The notes beneath the pieces are model-generated. The model was not told where the DNA came from. It did no database searches and was given only the letters and a program-made list of their open reading frames with translations. Both the position numbers and the translations under genes were made by a program. From contig NZ_JAUYGD010000015.1 in NCBI RefSeq assembly GCF_030690725.1, positions 26,362 to 90,361 of the forward strand: DNA of 64,000 nt, written 5' to 3'. This DNA comes from Pseudomonas sp. Lineage in GTDB: Bacteria; Pseudomonadota; Gammaproteobacteria; Pseudomonadales; Pseudomonadaceae. Positions 44,547 to 53,010 of the stretch are shown in pieces; the first letter of the stretch is position 1; each line of letters begins with the position of its first letter.

Positions 44547-44905
44547 TGCCTGAAGCCCTCGTCCTGCATGCGCATGCGCATGGCCATCGCCCAGCGAGTC
44601 GCTTGCAGCTGCAACTCGCCCACACACCCTGGGCGCGGCTGCGCGGTTTGCTCGGCTACAAAACCCTGCCGGCCGGCCACGGCTTATGGCTGCGGCCGTG
44701 TAATTCCGTGCATTGCTGGTTTATGCGTTATGCCATTGATGTGATCTACCTGGATAAGCAACAACGGGTGCTGCAGGTCCGCACACAGCTGCGGCCCTGG
44801 CAACTGAGCCTGTGCTGGCCGGCCAACAGCGTTATCGAAATGGCCGCCGGCGAATGCCTGCGGCTGAATATTACAGCGGGGGACCAGATCCAATGCGTGG
44901 CTTAA
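44546..44905 (+). CDS. DUF192 family protein
   Basis: A 119-residue protein with the DUF192 core (TPWARLRGLLGYKTLPAGHGLWLRPCNSVHCWFMRYAIDVIYLD). There is no signal peptide. DUF192 proteins are short beta-proteins of unknown role, sometimes found in or near secretion loci. Here the gene sits between tadC and tadD with overlaps at both ends (one base and 13 bases), so it is co-translated with the Tad genes. Confidence 0.8.
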   Translation: MPEALVLHAHAHGHRPASRLQLQLAHTPWARLRGLLGYKTLPAGHGLWLRPCNSVHCWFMRYAIDVIYLDKQQRVLQVRTQLRPWQLSLCWPANSVIEMAAGECLRLNITAGDQIQCVA

Positions 44906-45345
44906 TCATCATCGCCCTGAGCGTCGTGTTGCAGGGCTGTGCCGGGCTCGGGCTCGGCAGCTCAAACGACCTGCTCGACCTCGAGCGCCAGGCGCAACAG
45001 GCCTACGCCAAAGGTAACTACCCACGTTCCAGCGAGTATTACGGCAAGCTGGTGGCGCAAATGCCCACCGATGCTGACACCCATTATCGCCTGGCCAATA
45101 GCCTGGCGCGCGAAGGCAATCATGGCCTGGCGATCCGCACCTATCGCGAAGCCTTGCTACGTGACCCGCAACACGCCGGTGCCTGGTACAACCTGATGCA
45201 GCTGCAAGCGCAGGAGCTGACGCTGACCGCCATGGAGGCGCGGCGCTATCTGGACCGGAAAAACCCCAGGGCCCGCACGGCCCTGGAGCGCGCCGAGCAA
45301 CTGATCGAGGTGTTCGATGAGCACGCCCCAGCCAGCACCGAGTAG
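44893..45345 (+). CDS. tadD: TadD-like TPR lipoprotein
   Basis: A 150-residue lipoprotein with signal MRGLIIIALSVVLQGC (lipobox LQGC, Cys16) and two to three TPR repeats (AQQAYAKGNYPRSSEYYGKLVAQMPTDADTHYRLANSLAREGNHGLAIRTYREALLRDP). This matches TadD, a pilotin-like accessory protein for the secretin. The start at 44893 is chosen for the lipoprotein signal and overlaps the DUF192 gene. The end overlaps tadE by 29 bases. Confidence 0.85.
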   Translation: MRGLIIIALSVVLQGCAGLGLGSSNDLLDLERQAQQAYAKGNYPRSSEYYGKLVAQMPTDADTHYRLANSLAREGNHGLAIRTYREALLRDPQHAGAWYNLMQLQAQELTLTAMEARRYLDRKNPRARTALERAEQLIEVFDEHAPASTE

Positions 45346-46042
45346 CCGGCAAGGGCGTGGGCAAGCGATGGTTGAGTTTTTGATCATCATCCCGGTATTG
45401 ATCCTGCTGATCTTCGGGGCCTTTCAAGCGACGCTGATCTATTCGGCAAAAAGCGGGCTGAACTACGCGGCCTTCCAGGCGGCACGCCTCGGTGCGGTGA
45501 ATAACGCGCAATACGAAAGCATGCGCCGTGGCCTGCTGCGCGGCATGTACCCGATGTTTTCGCAGTTTCCGGAAACCGCGCGGATGGATAAAACCGCCGA
45601 GGAAGTCGACAACTTTGTGCTGATCACCCGCATCAGTCCGGCGCTCAACAGCTTCAGCGCCTGGCAAGCGCCCCATGCCGGGCTGCTAAGCAGCGGCCAA
45701 ACTGCTCAAGCCATCCCCAATGACAACCTGATGTACCGCTCGGCCCAACAGAACCCGGTGTCAATTCAAGATGCCAATCTGCTGAAAATACGCGTGCAGT
45801 ACTGCGTGAAACTGATCGTGCCGATGGTCGAGAGCCTGCTCAGCACTGCCTCGAAATTCAATCAGCGCCAATCCGGCGGCAGCTTCAGCGAGAACTCCAG
45901 GCAATCATGGGATCAGTACGCGGCCATTTGTGGCCAGCGCAAGGGGTTTGTCCTGACGTCCGAGGCTACCGTGCGAATGCAGTCGGCAGCCGTCCATGAC
46001 ACGGAAAACTGCGGGGCGGGCAAGAAGATGCTTTGCCCCTGA
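45317..46042 (+). CDS. tadE: TadE-like pseudopilin
   Basis: A 241-residue protein with leader MSTPQPAPSSRQGRG and the motif G/QAMVEF (Glu +5). A TadE helix (LIIIPVLILLIFGAFQATLIY) and the typical NYAAFQAARLGAVNNA follow. The C-terminal extracytoplasmic domain has several Cys. It is the last gene of the locus and converges with glpD only 9 bases away. Confidence 0.88.
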   Translation: MSTPQPAPSSRQGRGQAMVEFLIIIPVLILLIFGAFQATLIYSAKSGLNYAAFQAARLGAVNNAQYESMRRGLLRGMYPMFSQFPETARMDKTAEEVDNFVLITRISPALNSFSAWQAPHAGLLSSGQTAQAIPNDNLMYRSAQQNPVSIQDANLLKIRVQYCVKLIVPMVESLLSTASKFNQRQSGGSFSENSRQSWDQYAAICGQRKGFVLTSEATVRMQSAAVHDTENCGAGKKMLCP

Positions 46043-46051
46043 AACAACCAC

Positions 46052-47593
46052 TCACGCCGCGTGAGCATCTTCCGGGCTGCGCGGTGATTCGATGCGCAGG
46101 TAGCTGTCGAGCTTGGCTTGCTGCGCCGGGGTGGTGAACAGGCCGAGCTTGCTGCGCCGCCAGAGAATGTCGTCAGCCTGCATGGCCCATTCTTCCTGGC
46201 ACAGATAGTCGACTTCACGGGTGTACAGGCCGCCACCCAGGTGTTCGCCGAGATCGCTGAGGTTGCTCACGCCTTTGAGCATCACCCAGCTGCGGCTGCC
46301 GTAACTGCTGGCCCAGCGCCGTGCCAGTGAGGTGGGCAGCCAGCCAAAGCGTGCGCACAGCGCTTCCACCAAAGCGCTCTGGCTGTCCAGCTGCTCTGCG
46401 CCGGGTAGCAGGCTGCTGGCGGTCCAGCTTGGGCCCATCTTGGGAAAGAACGGCGCCAGTTGCGCCAGCGCCGATTCGGCGAGCTTGCGGTAGGTGGTTA
46501 GCTTGCCGCCGAACACCGAGAGCAGCGGCGCTTCGCCAGGGTGGCCAGACAATGACAGGGTGTAGTCGCGGGTGACCGCCGACGGATCGTCCGACTCGTC
46601 GTCACACAGCGGCCGCACACCGGCATAGGTGTGCAGGATGTCGCTGCGTTGAGTCTGCTTCTTGAAGTGCGCATTAACCACCTTCAGCAGGTAGTCGGTT
46701 TCTTCGTCGCTGATCGCCACCTTGGCCGGGTCACCCTGGTATTCGCGGTCCGTGGTGCCGATCAGGGTGAAGCGCTCCTGATAGGGGATGGCAAACACGA
46801 TGCGGCGGTCTTCGTTTTGCAGAATGTAGGCCTGCTCGCCATCGAACAGGCGCGGCACGACGATATGGCTGCCCTGGATCAGGCGAATGCCGTAGGGCGA
46901 TTCCTGTTTCAGATCCTCGCGAATAAACCGCGCCACCCAGGGGCCGGCGGCATTGACCAGGGCGCGAGAGCGAATCGAGAACAGGCTGCCGTCGCTGCGC
47001 TCCAGATGGATATGCCACAAGCCCTTGCTGCGCCGCGCGCTGACGCAACGGGTGCGGCTGTGCACGTGGGCGCCTTGCTCGCGGGCGGCCATGGCATTGA
47101 GTACCACCAGGCGGGCGTCATCGACCCAGCAATCGGAATATTCGAAACCGCGGCTGATCTCGGCCTGCAGCGGGCTGCCGGCGCCGAAACGCAGGCTGCG
47201 TGAACCGGCCAGCTTCTCGCGCTTGCCCAGGTGGTCGTAGAGAAACAGCCCGGCGCGGATCATCCACGCCGGGCGCAGGTGCGGGCGGTGCGGCAGGATA
47301 AAGCGCATGGGTTTGACGATATGCGGGGCCTTGTTCAGCAGCACTTCACGCTCGGCCAGTGCCTCACGCACCAGGCGGAACTCGTAGTGCTCCAGGTAGC
47401 GCAGGCCGCCGTGGATCAGCTTGCTGCTGGCCGACGAGGTGTGTTGCGCCAGGTCGTCCTTTTCACAAAGGAACACGGACAGGCCGCGCCCGGCTGCATC
47501 GGCGGCAATCCCGACACCATTGATGCCGCCGCCGATCACGGCAAGGTCATAGACTTCAGCGAGTGGAGTGTTGCTGGCGGGGCGAGTAGGCAT
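46052..47593 (-). CDS. glpD: Aerobic glycerol-3-phosphate dehydrogenase GlpD
   Basis: A membrane-associated FAD enzyme of about 513 residues that oxidises glycerol-3-phosphate to dihydroxyacetone phosphate and feeds quinone. FAD motif AVIGGGINGVGIAADAAGRGL; SSASSKLIHGGLRYLEHYEF; FGGKLTTYR near the C-terminal domain. The ATG at 47593 fits the family N-terminus. A GTG in frame at 47632 lies inside the proposed GlpR operator. It is probably repressed by GlpR. Confidence 0.94.
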   Translation of the reverse strand: MPTRPASNTPLAEVYDLAVIGGGINGVGIAADAAGRGLSVFLCEKDDLAQHTSSASSKLIHGGLRYLEHYEFRLVREALAEREVLLNKAPHIVKPMRFILPHRPHLRPAWMIRAGLFLYDHLGKREKLAGSRSLRFGAGSPLQAEISRGFEYSDCWVDDARLVVLNAMAAREQGAHVHSRTRCVSARRSKGLWHIHLERSDGSLFSIRSRALVNAAGPWVARFIREDLKQESPYGIRLIQGSHIVVPRLFDGEQAYILQNEDRRIVFAIPYQERFTLIGTTDREYQGDPAKVAISDEETDYLLKVVNAHFKKQTQRSDILHTYAGVRPLCDDESDDPSAVTRDYTLSLSGHPGEAPLLSVFGGKLTTYRKLAESALAQLAPFFPKMGPSWTASSLLPGAEQLDSQSALVEALCARFGWLPTSLARRWASSYGSRSWVMLKGVSNLSDLGEHLGGGLYTREVDYLCQEEWAMQADDILWRRSKLGLFTTPAQQAKLDSYLRIESPRSPEDAHAA

Positions 47594-47624
47594 GGCGGCA
47601 CCGAAAGTCAGTATTGAACCTTTA

Positions 47625-47642
47625 ATGTTCACTTTCGAAAAT
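47625..47642. promoter_or_regulatory. Candidate GlpR operator upstream of glpD
   Basis: ATGTTCACTTTCGAAAAT matches the E. coli GlpR operator pattern (ATKYTCGWWANCGAWMAT) at about 15 of 18 positions. It lies 32-49 bases before the glpD ATG. Confidence 0.6.
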
Positions 47643-47731
47643 ATGCTAGTCGAATAAACACGGCTTCGCCACCCCGAAATGCGCTTTCGCGCCCAGTGGT
47701 CGTTGATTTTTAAGCTAAGGCGGTAGGGGGC

Positions 47732-48490
47732 TTACACCAGGTCGAGGTGCACCTTGTGCTCGGCGAGCAGGCGATTGATTGCAGCGGAAGGCGCGGCATC
47801 GGTGAACACCCGGTCAACCAGGGCCACCGAGCCCAGGCGCACGACGGCATTGCGACCGAACTTGCTGGAGTCGACGGCGAGAAATACCTGGCGCGCATTG
47901 CTGATGATCGCCTGGGAGACCCGCACTTCCTGGTAATCGAAGTCGAGCAGGCTGCCGTCTTCATCGATACCACTGATGCCGACCAGGGCGAAATCGACCT
48001 TGAACTGCTGAATAAAATCCACCGCCGCCTGGCCCACTACACCGCCGTCGCTGCGCACCGTGCCACCGGCCAGCAACACCTCGAAGTCCGCCTTGGCGCT
48101 GAGCTGGGCGGCCACGTGCAGGTTGTTGGTGATGATCTTCAGGCCCTTGTGGCCGAGTAGTTCGCGGGCAATGGCTTCGGTGGTGGTGCCGATGTTGATA
48201 AACAGCGAGGCGTGGTTGGGGATCTGCGCTGCAATCGCGGCGGCGATGCGCTGCTTTTCATCGCGCATCTGCCCGGCGCGCATGCTGTAGGCGGTGTTCT
48301 GCGTGCTCGAGCTTTCACTGGCTGCGCCGCCGTGGGTGCGACGCAGTAGGCCCTGTTCGGCGAGCTGGTTGATGTCGCGGCGGATGGTCTGCGGGGTGAC
48401 GGCAAACGCCTGGGCCAACTCGTCGATGCTGACATAGCCGCGTTCGCGGGCGAGTTCGAGAATGTCGTGTTGGCGGGGCGGCAGGGTCAT
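47732..48490 (-). CDS. glpR: Glycerol-3-phosphate regulon repressor GlpR (DeoR family)
   Basis: A 252-residue DeoR repressor. The N-terminal HTH is [40 protein letters not shown], with a C-terminal sugar-phosphate-sensing domain ([41 protein letters not shown]). GAGGAG five bases upstream of 48490 fixes the start. It lies between glpD and ybaK/glpK, as in other pseudomonads. Confidence 0.93.
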   Translation of the reverse strand: MTLPPRQHDILELARERGYVSIDELAQAFAVTPQTIRRDINQLAEQGLLRRTHGGAASESSSTQNTAYSMRAGQMRDEKQRIAAAIAAQIPNHASLFINIGTTTEAIARELLGHKGLKIITNNLHVAAQLSAKADFEVLLAGGTVRSDGGVVGQAAVDFIQQFKVDFALVGISGIDEDGSLLDFDYQEVRVSQAIISNARQVFLAVDSSKFGRNAVVRLGSVALVDRVFTDAAPSAAINRLLAEHKVHLDLV

Positions 48491-48571
48491 GAAAACTCCT
48501 CGGAAGTGCGCGCCATTATAGGCTGTCGCCGCAGCCAATTTGCGGCTAAGGTACGCCAACTTTGTCAGATT

Positions 48572-48589
48572 GTTTTCACATTCGAACAT
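48572..48589. promoter_or_regulatory. Candidate GlpR operator at the glpR-ybaK boundary
   Basis: GTTTTCACATTCGAACAT shares the TTC-A-C/CGAA half-sites with the glpD operator candidate (identical TTCACxTTCGAA core). It overlaps the first bases of the ybaK start codon and lies about 85 bases upstream of glpR, suggesting autoregulation and control of ybaK-glpK. Confidence 0.5.
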
Positions 48590-49058
48590 GACTCCTGCCA
48601 TTGATCTGCTGAAAAAAGCCAAGGCTGTGCATCAGGTGCACAGTTACCACCACGATCCCAAGGCGGCTTCCTATGGCCTGGAAGCGGCGGAAAAGCTCAA
48701 TCTTGAGCCCGCCCAGGTGTTTAAGACCCTGCTGGCGGCCAGCGAGAAGGGCGAGCTGCTGGTCGCTGTAGTGCCGGTCGCTGGTACGCTTGATCTGAAA
48801 GCCTTGGCGCATGCCGCCGGGGTGAAGAAAGCCGATATGGCCGACCCCGCTGCAGCGCAGCGCGCTACCGGTTACCTGCTCGGTGGCATCAGTCCCTTGG
48901 GGCAGAAGAAGCGTTTGCGTACCTTTATCGATGAGTCGGCGCAGCACTTTCCGAATATCTATGTCAGCGCCGGGCGGCGTGGGCTGGAAGTGCAGCTGGA
49001 TGCTGCGGTGCTGGCGCAGCTGACGCAGGCTTTGTTTGCATCTATTGGTCGCGGCTAG
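48588..49058 (+). CDS. ybaK: Cys-tRNA(Pro) deacylase YbaK
   Basis: A 156-residue trans-editing protein that hydrolyses mis-charged Cys-tRNA(Pro). It has the catalytic-Lys segment [48 protein letters not shown], and the [22 protein letters not shown] loop typical of YbaK. No clear ribosome site lies before 48588, because the region is occupied by the operator-like dyad. It precedes glpK by 37 bases and so may share its transcript. Confidence 0.9.
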   Translation: MTPAIDLLKKAKAVHQVHSYHHDPKAASYGLEAAEKLNLEPAQVFKTLLAASEKGELLVAVVPVAGTLDLKALAHAAGVKKADMADPAAAQRATGYLLGGISPLGQKKRLRTFIDESAQHFPNIYVSAGRRGLEVQLDAAVLAQLTQALFASIGRG

Positions 49059-49095
49059 CAGCCGCTCTACAACTTATAAAAACAAGGAAATTTGC

Positions 49096-50583
49096 ATGTC
49101 TCATTACCTGCTTGCCATCGACCAGGGCACCACCAGCAGCCGGGCGATTGTCTTCAGTGCCCAGGGCTTGCCCGTGGCGCGTGCACAGCAGGAGTTCAAA
49201 CAGTATTTCCCACAGGACGGCTGGGTTGAGCATGACGGCGAAGAGCTGTGGCTGAGCACTCTCAAGGTCTGCCGTGAGGCGCTCAAGCAGAGTGGCCTGA
49301 GTGCCAGTGATGTGGCGGCTATCGGCATTACCAACCAGCGCGAAACCACCCTGGTGTGGGATGCGCAGACTGGCACGCCGATCCATCCGGCCATTGTCTG
49401 GCAGGACCGGCGCACCGCTGACTATTGCGCCGAGCTGAAAGAAGCCGGGCATGAGGCAGCGGTGGCGGCCAAGACCGGTCTGCTGATTGACCCGTATTTT
49501 TCCGCGACCAAACTGCGCTGGATTCTGCAGAAAGTGCCCGGCGCCCGTGAGCGTGCCGAGCGCGGTGAGCTACGTTTTGGCACCGTGGACTCGTTCCTGC
49601 TGTGGCGCCTGACCGGCGGCAAATCGCACAAAACCGATGCCAGCAACGCCTCGCGTACCCTGCTGTTCAACATCCACACCCAACAGTGGGATAAGGAGCT
49701 GCTCAAACTGTTCGAGATTCCCGCCAGCCTGCTGCCCGAAGTACTCGATTGCGCCGCTGATTTCGGCATTACCGAAGCCAATCTGCTCGGTGCGGCGATT
49801 CCGGTACTGGGAATGGCCGGTGATCAGCAGGCGGCGCTGATCGGCCAGGCGTGCTTTGAGCCGGGTATGGTCAAGAGTACCTACGGCACCGGCTGCTTTA
49901 TGATCCAGAACACCGGCAGCGTGCCGGTGATCTCGAAAAACCGCCTGCTCACCACGGTCGGTTATCGCCTGAATGGCCAGGTCACCTATGCGGTGGAAGG
50001 CAGTATTTTCGTCGCTGGTGCCGCGGTGCAATGGCTGCGCGATGGCATCAAGCTGATCAGCCATGCCCGTGATACCGAGGCCATGGCCGAGCAGACCGGT
50101 GATGCCTGCGGCGTGTACCTGGTGCCGGCCTTTACCGGCCTGGGGGCGCCGTACTGGGACCCGAAAGCCCGTGGCGCAATCTTCGGCTTGACCCGCGATA
50201 CCGGGATCAAGGAAATCGTTACCGCCGGCCTGCAGTCGGTGTGCTACCAGACCCGCGATCTACTCGAAGCCATGCGCCAGGACGGCGCGGCCGAGCCCAG
50301 TGCGCTGCGGGTGGATGGCGGCATGGTGGAAAACAACTGGGTTATGCAGTTTCTCGCCGACATCCTTGGGGTGCCGGTGGAGCGTCCGGAAGTCACCGAA
50401 ACTACGGCGCTTGGCGTGGCCTATCTGGCCGGCCTGCAAGCCGGGCTTTATAAGGATTTGGCGAGCATCGCCCGGCATTGGCATCGTCAGCAGCGCTTCG
50501 ATCCGCGCATGGCCGACAGCCATCGCAGCAAGCTGTATGACGGTTGGCTGGATGCGGTGAAAAGGGTGCGCAGCGAAGGCTGA
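49096..50583 (+). CDS. glpK: Glycerol kinase GlpK
   Basis: A 495-residue FGGY-family kinase. N-terminal [38 protein letters not shown], and C-terminal [41 protein letters not shown]. Complete, typical length. AAGGA supports the ATG at 49096. A glycerol facilitator (glpF) usually lies next to glpK in Pseudomonas but is absent here, so uptake must be encoded elsewhere. Confidence 0.96.
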   Translation: MSHYLLAIDQGTTSSRAIVFSAQGLPVARAQQEFKQYFPQDGWVEHDGEELWLSTLKVCREALKQSGLSASDVAAIGITNQRETTLVWDAQTGTPIHPAIVWQDRRTADYCAELKEAGHEAAVAAKTGLLIDPYFSATKLRWILQKVPGARERAERGELRFGTVDSFLLWRLTGGKSHKTDASNASRTLLFNIHTQQWDKELLKLFEIPASLLPEVLDCAADFGITEANLLGAAIPVLGMAGDQQAALIGQACFEPGMVKSTYGTGCFMIQNTGSVPVISKNRLLTTVGYRLNGQVTYAVEGSIFVAGAAVQWLRDGIKLISHARDTEAMAEQTGDACGVYLVPAFTGLGAPYWDPKARGAIFGLTRDTGIKEIVTAGLQSVCYQTRDLLEAMRQDGAAEPSALRVDGGMVENNWVMQFLADILGVPVERPEVTETTALGVAYLAGLQAGLYKDLASIARHWHRQQRFDPRMADSHRSKLYDGWLDAVKRVRSEG

Positions 50584-50627
50584 GGGTGGTAAAACGTCCA
50601 GCATCCCTATTGCTCGTGGAGCCCTGC

Positions 50628-51404
50628 ATGTCGATATGCCGTCAGCTGGTTGCTCGTGGATTGTTGCTGGCGCTGCTGGGCTGTGCCGGCTGGGCGCGAG
50701 CCGAGACGCTGGTGATTGCCGGGGATATCTGGTGCCCGGTGAATTGTCAGCCAGACTCGGGGCGGCCGGGCATCTTCGTTGAGTTGGCGCAGGAAATCTT
50801 TGCCGAATCCGGTATTGAGGTGCATTACCAGGCGCTGAACTGGGCGCGCACTCTGCAGCAGGTACGCCGTGGGCAGTTGAATGCGGCAATCGGTGCGGGC
50901 GTCGAGGATGCCCCGGACTTTCTCTTTGGCGCCACGCCCGTGGCGTCGTCACGTAGCTGCTTTTTTACCTTGCCGGACTCCACCTGGCGCTTTACCGGCA
51001 CCGCATCGCTCGCCGAGCAACGCCTTGGGGTAATCAATGACTACAGCTACGGCGATGAGCTGAACACCTATATCGCCCTGCATCACGGTGACAGCGAGCG
51101 TATTCAGATTGCCGCCGGTGATACGGCGTTGGCCTTGAATATCGGCAAGCTGATCCATGGTCGCGTGGATGTGGTGCTGGAAAACGCTTGGGTGATGCAA
51201 GCCATGCTGGCCAGCCAGGGGCGGGAGGGGGCGTTGCGTGAGGCCGGTTGCCGCGCCCCGGATGTGCCGATCTACCTGGCGTTTTCCCCGGCGCTGGAAT
51301 CTAGCCCACGCTATCTCGCGTTGTTCGAGCAGGGCGTGCAGCGCTATCGGGCCAATGGCCGTTTACAGCAGCTGCTGCAGGCCTATGGGGTGGGCACACC
51401 CTGA
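50628..51404 (+). CDS. Orphan periplasmic solute-binding protein (SBP_bac_3-like)
   Basis: A 258-residue protein. The signal peptide (1-25) ends WARA/ETLVIAG. The extracellular solute-binding fold has GIFVELAQEIFAESGIEVHYQALNWARTLQQVRRGQLNAAIGAG and IHGRVDVVLENAWVM. Paired Cys occur near the N-terminus (CPVNCQ). No permease or ATPase is adjacent, so the ligand and whether it serves transport or sensing are unknown. The start is placed at the signal peptide. Confidence 0.78.
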   Translation: MSICRQLVARGLLLALLGCAGWARAETLVIAGDIWCPVNCQPDSGRPGIFVELAQEIFAESGIEVHYQALNWARTLQQVRRGQLNAAIGAGVEDAPDFLFGATPVASSRSCFFTLPDSTWRFTGTASLAEQRLGVINDYSYGDELNTYIALHHGDSERIQIAAGDTALALNIGKLIHGRVDVVLENAWVMQAMLASQGREGALREAGCRAPDVPIYLAFSPALESSPRYLALFEQGVQRYRANGRLQQLLQAYGVGTP

Positions 51405-51411
51405 GTCGAAA

Positions 51412-51433
51412 GCGGCCCCGTTGCCGGGGCCGC
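51412..51433. terminator. GC-rich hairpin between convergent genes
   Basis: GCGGCCCCG-TTGC-CGGGGCCGC, a perfect 9-bp stem between the solute-binding gene and the porin gene. There is no T-run. Confidence 0.65.
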
Positions 51434-51438
51434 GAGCA

Positions 51439-52668
51439 TCAGTAGCTGTATTGCACTTGCAGCCAGGCTTTGTCGGTATCCACGGCAAAGTCGTCGGCGT
51501 CGTAGCTGGCGTATTTGACCAATCCAACCAGGCCTTTCACGCCGGGAATCGGGTGGGCGTAGGACAGGTTGATCTCCTCGCCGTACTGGCTGCTGCCTAC
51601 TTCGGCGCGAAAGTCGTGGTACCAGGCCTGCAGGGTGCCGCCGAACAATGGCGCACTAATGCCGGCGTAGGCATCCTTGACGCCGCCAGCGGGCGTCATC
51701 AGGAACATATCGGCCCAGCCCTGGAAGGCATGCTTGGTCGCCAACGGGGTCTGGAAGGCGCGGTTGCCTGGGCCCGCGTCGCCGCCAAGCACTTCATAAC
51801 CGGCTTTCAGCGCCACGCCTTGGACGGTGTAACCGAGTTCAGCCAGGTAATAGTCGCTATCCAAATCCAGCGGGTTGTCGGCGTATTCGCTCTGCTGCGC
51901 GTATTCCAGCACGTAGCTGATGCCGGCGATGGCACCGTTGAGGCGCAGGCCAGTGGTCTTGCTCGACTGGCTGCCCGCCGTCAGGTTGTCCAGGCCCAGG
52001 CGGTACTGGTAGGCGGTGGCGGTCAGCTCGGGCATCAGGATGTACTGGGCATTGAGCAAATGGCTGTGGCCTTCGATATTGGCCGGGTTGGCGGCGCTGT
52101 CGTAGCGGCCGTTGCCGGGGCCGAAAACGGTGTTGATGTTGTCGATATAGGCGTAGCTCAGGGTCAGGCCTTGCAGAGGCTTCAACTGGCCGAGCACGCC
52201 ATCGTAGGTTTGCTCGTTCTGCCGCCAGGCCACGCCGCCGACGAAGCGCTGGTTATCCAGGTTGATCCGTTGGCGACCCAGCACGGCGCTGCCGTATTGG
52301 TGGTCGTAACGCAGCAGGGCCTGGTTGACCTCGCTGCCATTCGGGTCGGCGACCACCGAGTACTCGCTCTGGCCGTTGCGGGTTTCGTTGTAGCTCGCAT
52401 CGCCGATGCGGCTGACGTTATCGGCCTCGATCAGCGCCGACAGGCCGTACCACTTGCCGCTCTGCACGCCGACGCGGGTGCGCAGGGTCTGCGCGTTGGC
52501 GTGTTTGAGGGCGTTGTCCTGGTCGACATGCTCATAGCGGTAGCGCGCATCGAGAATCGGCTTGGCCTCGCTGAACAGGTTGCTGAAGGATTCTTCGGCA
52601 AAGGCGGCGTGGCTGAGGGTGGTGCCGGCAATGGCCAGCGACAGCAGGGACAGTTTCATCATGCGCAT
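51439..52668 (-). CDS. Outer-membrane porin (OprD/alginate-export-like beta-barrel)
   Basis: A 409-residue protein with a signal peptide (MRMMKLSLLSLAIAGTTLSHAAFA/EE). Amphipathic beta strands follow, and the C-terminus ends in an aromatic residue (WLQVQYSY) as in outer-membrane proteins. ARYRYEHVDQDNALK, YGSAVLGRQRINLDNQRFVGGVAWRQNEQTYD and AGYEVLGGD recall the alginate-export-type porins of pseudomonads. AGGA eight bases upstream favours 52668. The substrate is unknown. Confidence 0.8.
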   Translation of the reverse strand: MRMMKLSLLSLAIAGTTLSHAAFAEESFSNLFSEAKPILDARYRYEHVDQDNALKHANAQTLRTRVGVQSGKWYGLSALIEADNVSRIGDASYNETRNGQSEYSVVADPNGSEVNQALLRYDHQYGSAVLGRQRINLDNQRFVGGVAWRQNEQTYDGVLGQLKPLQGLTLSYAYIDNINTVFGPGNGRYDSAANPANIEGHSHLLNAQYILMPELTATAYQYRLGLDNLTAGSQSSKTTGLRLNGAIAGISYVLEYAQQSEYADNPLDLDSDYYLAELGYTVQGVALKAGYEVLGGDAGPGNRAFQTPLATKHAFQGWADMFLMTPAGGVKDAYAGISAPLFGGTLQAWYHDFRAEVGSSQYGEEINLSYAHPIPGVKGLVGLVKYASYDADDFAVDTDKAWLQVQYSY

Positions 52669-53010
52669 AGCGGTCTTCCTGTAAGCCAAAAAACGCAAAA
52701 AAAAAACGCCACAGCGCCCATGTCTCGAAAGGAGAGGGTGCTATGACGTCGTTGTCGGTTGAGTGGCAGACACGCCGTTGTGCTGACCGGGGTGGGTCAT
52801 AGCAGGCGGCGTGCCAGGATTTCTAAGTTGCTGATTTGTGACGAATTAGTGAATTTTTAAGAACCTTTGGCGATTAATCCGTGCACCGTCGATGCCCGAT
52901 GCGCATTCAGACGGTGCAGCTGTACCGGCGCAATCGTCGGCCGCTGTAGTAGGCGCACGTTGCCGTGCTGCGGCATGCTCTACGCCATCACAGATAAGGA
53001 GCGTCGCCCC
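52669..53010. other. 342-base divergent intergenic region
   Basis: It separates the porin from the PhzF-type gene. It contains an A-rich tract (52688-52707) just upstream of the porin start. A 19-codon open frame at 52743-52802 on the plus strand has a good AAGGAG ribosome site. No promoter could be assigned with confidence. Confidence 0.4.

Noticed and set aside
46043..46065. CTCACG/CGTGAG hairpin between tadE and glpD
   Set aside because: It has a 6-bp stem with a three-base loop partly inside glpD and no T-run. Chance cannot be excluded.
47593..47632. Longer GlpD N-terminus starting at the GTG at 47632
   Set aside because: The extra 13 residues are not family-like, and the codon lies inside the proposed GlpR operator.
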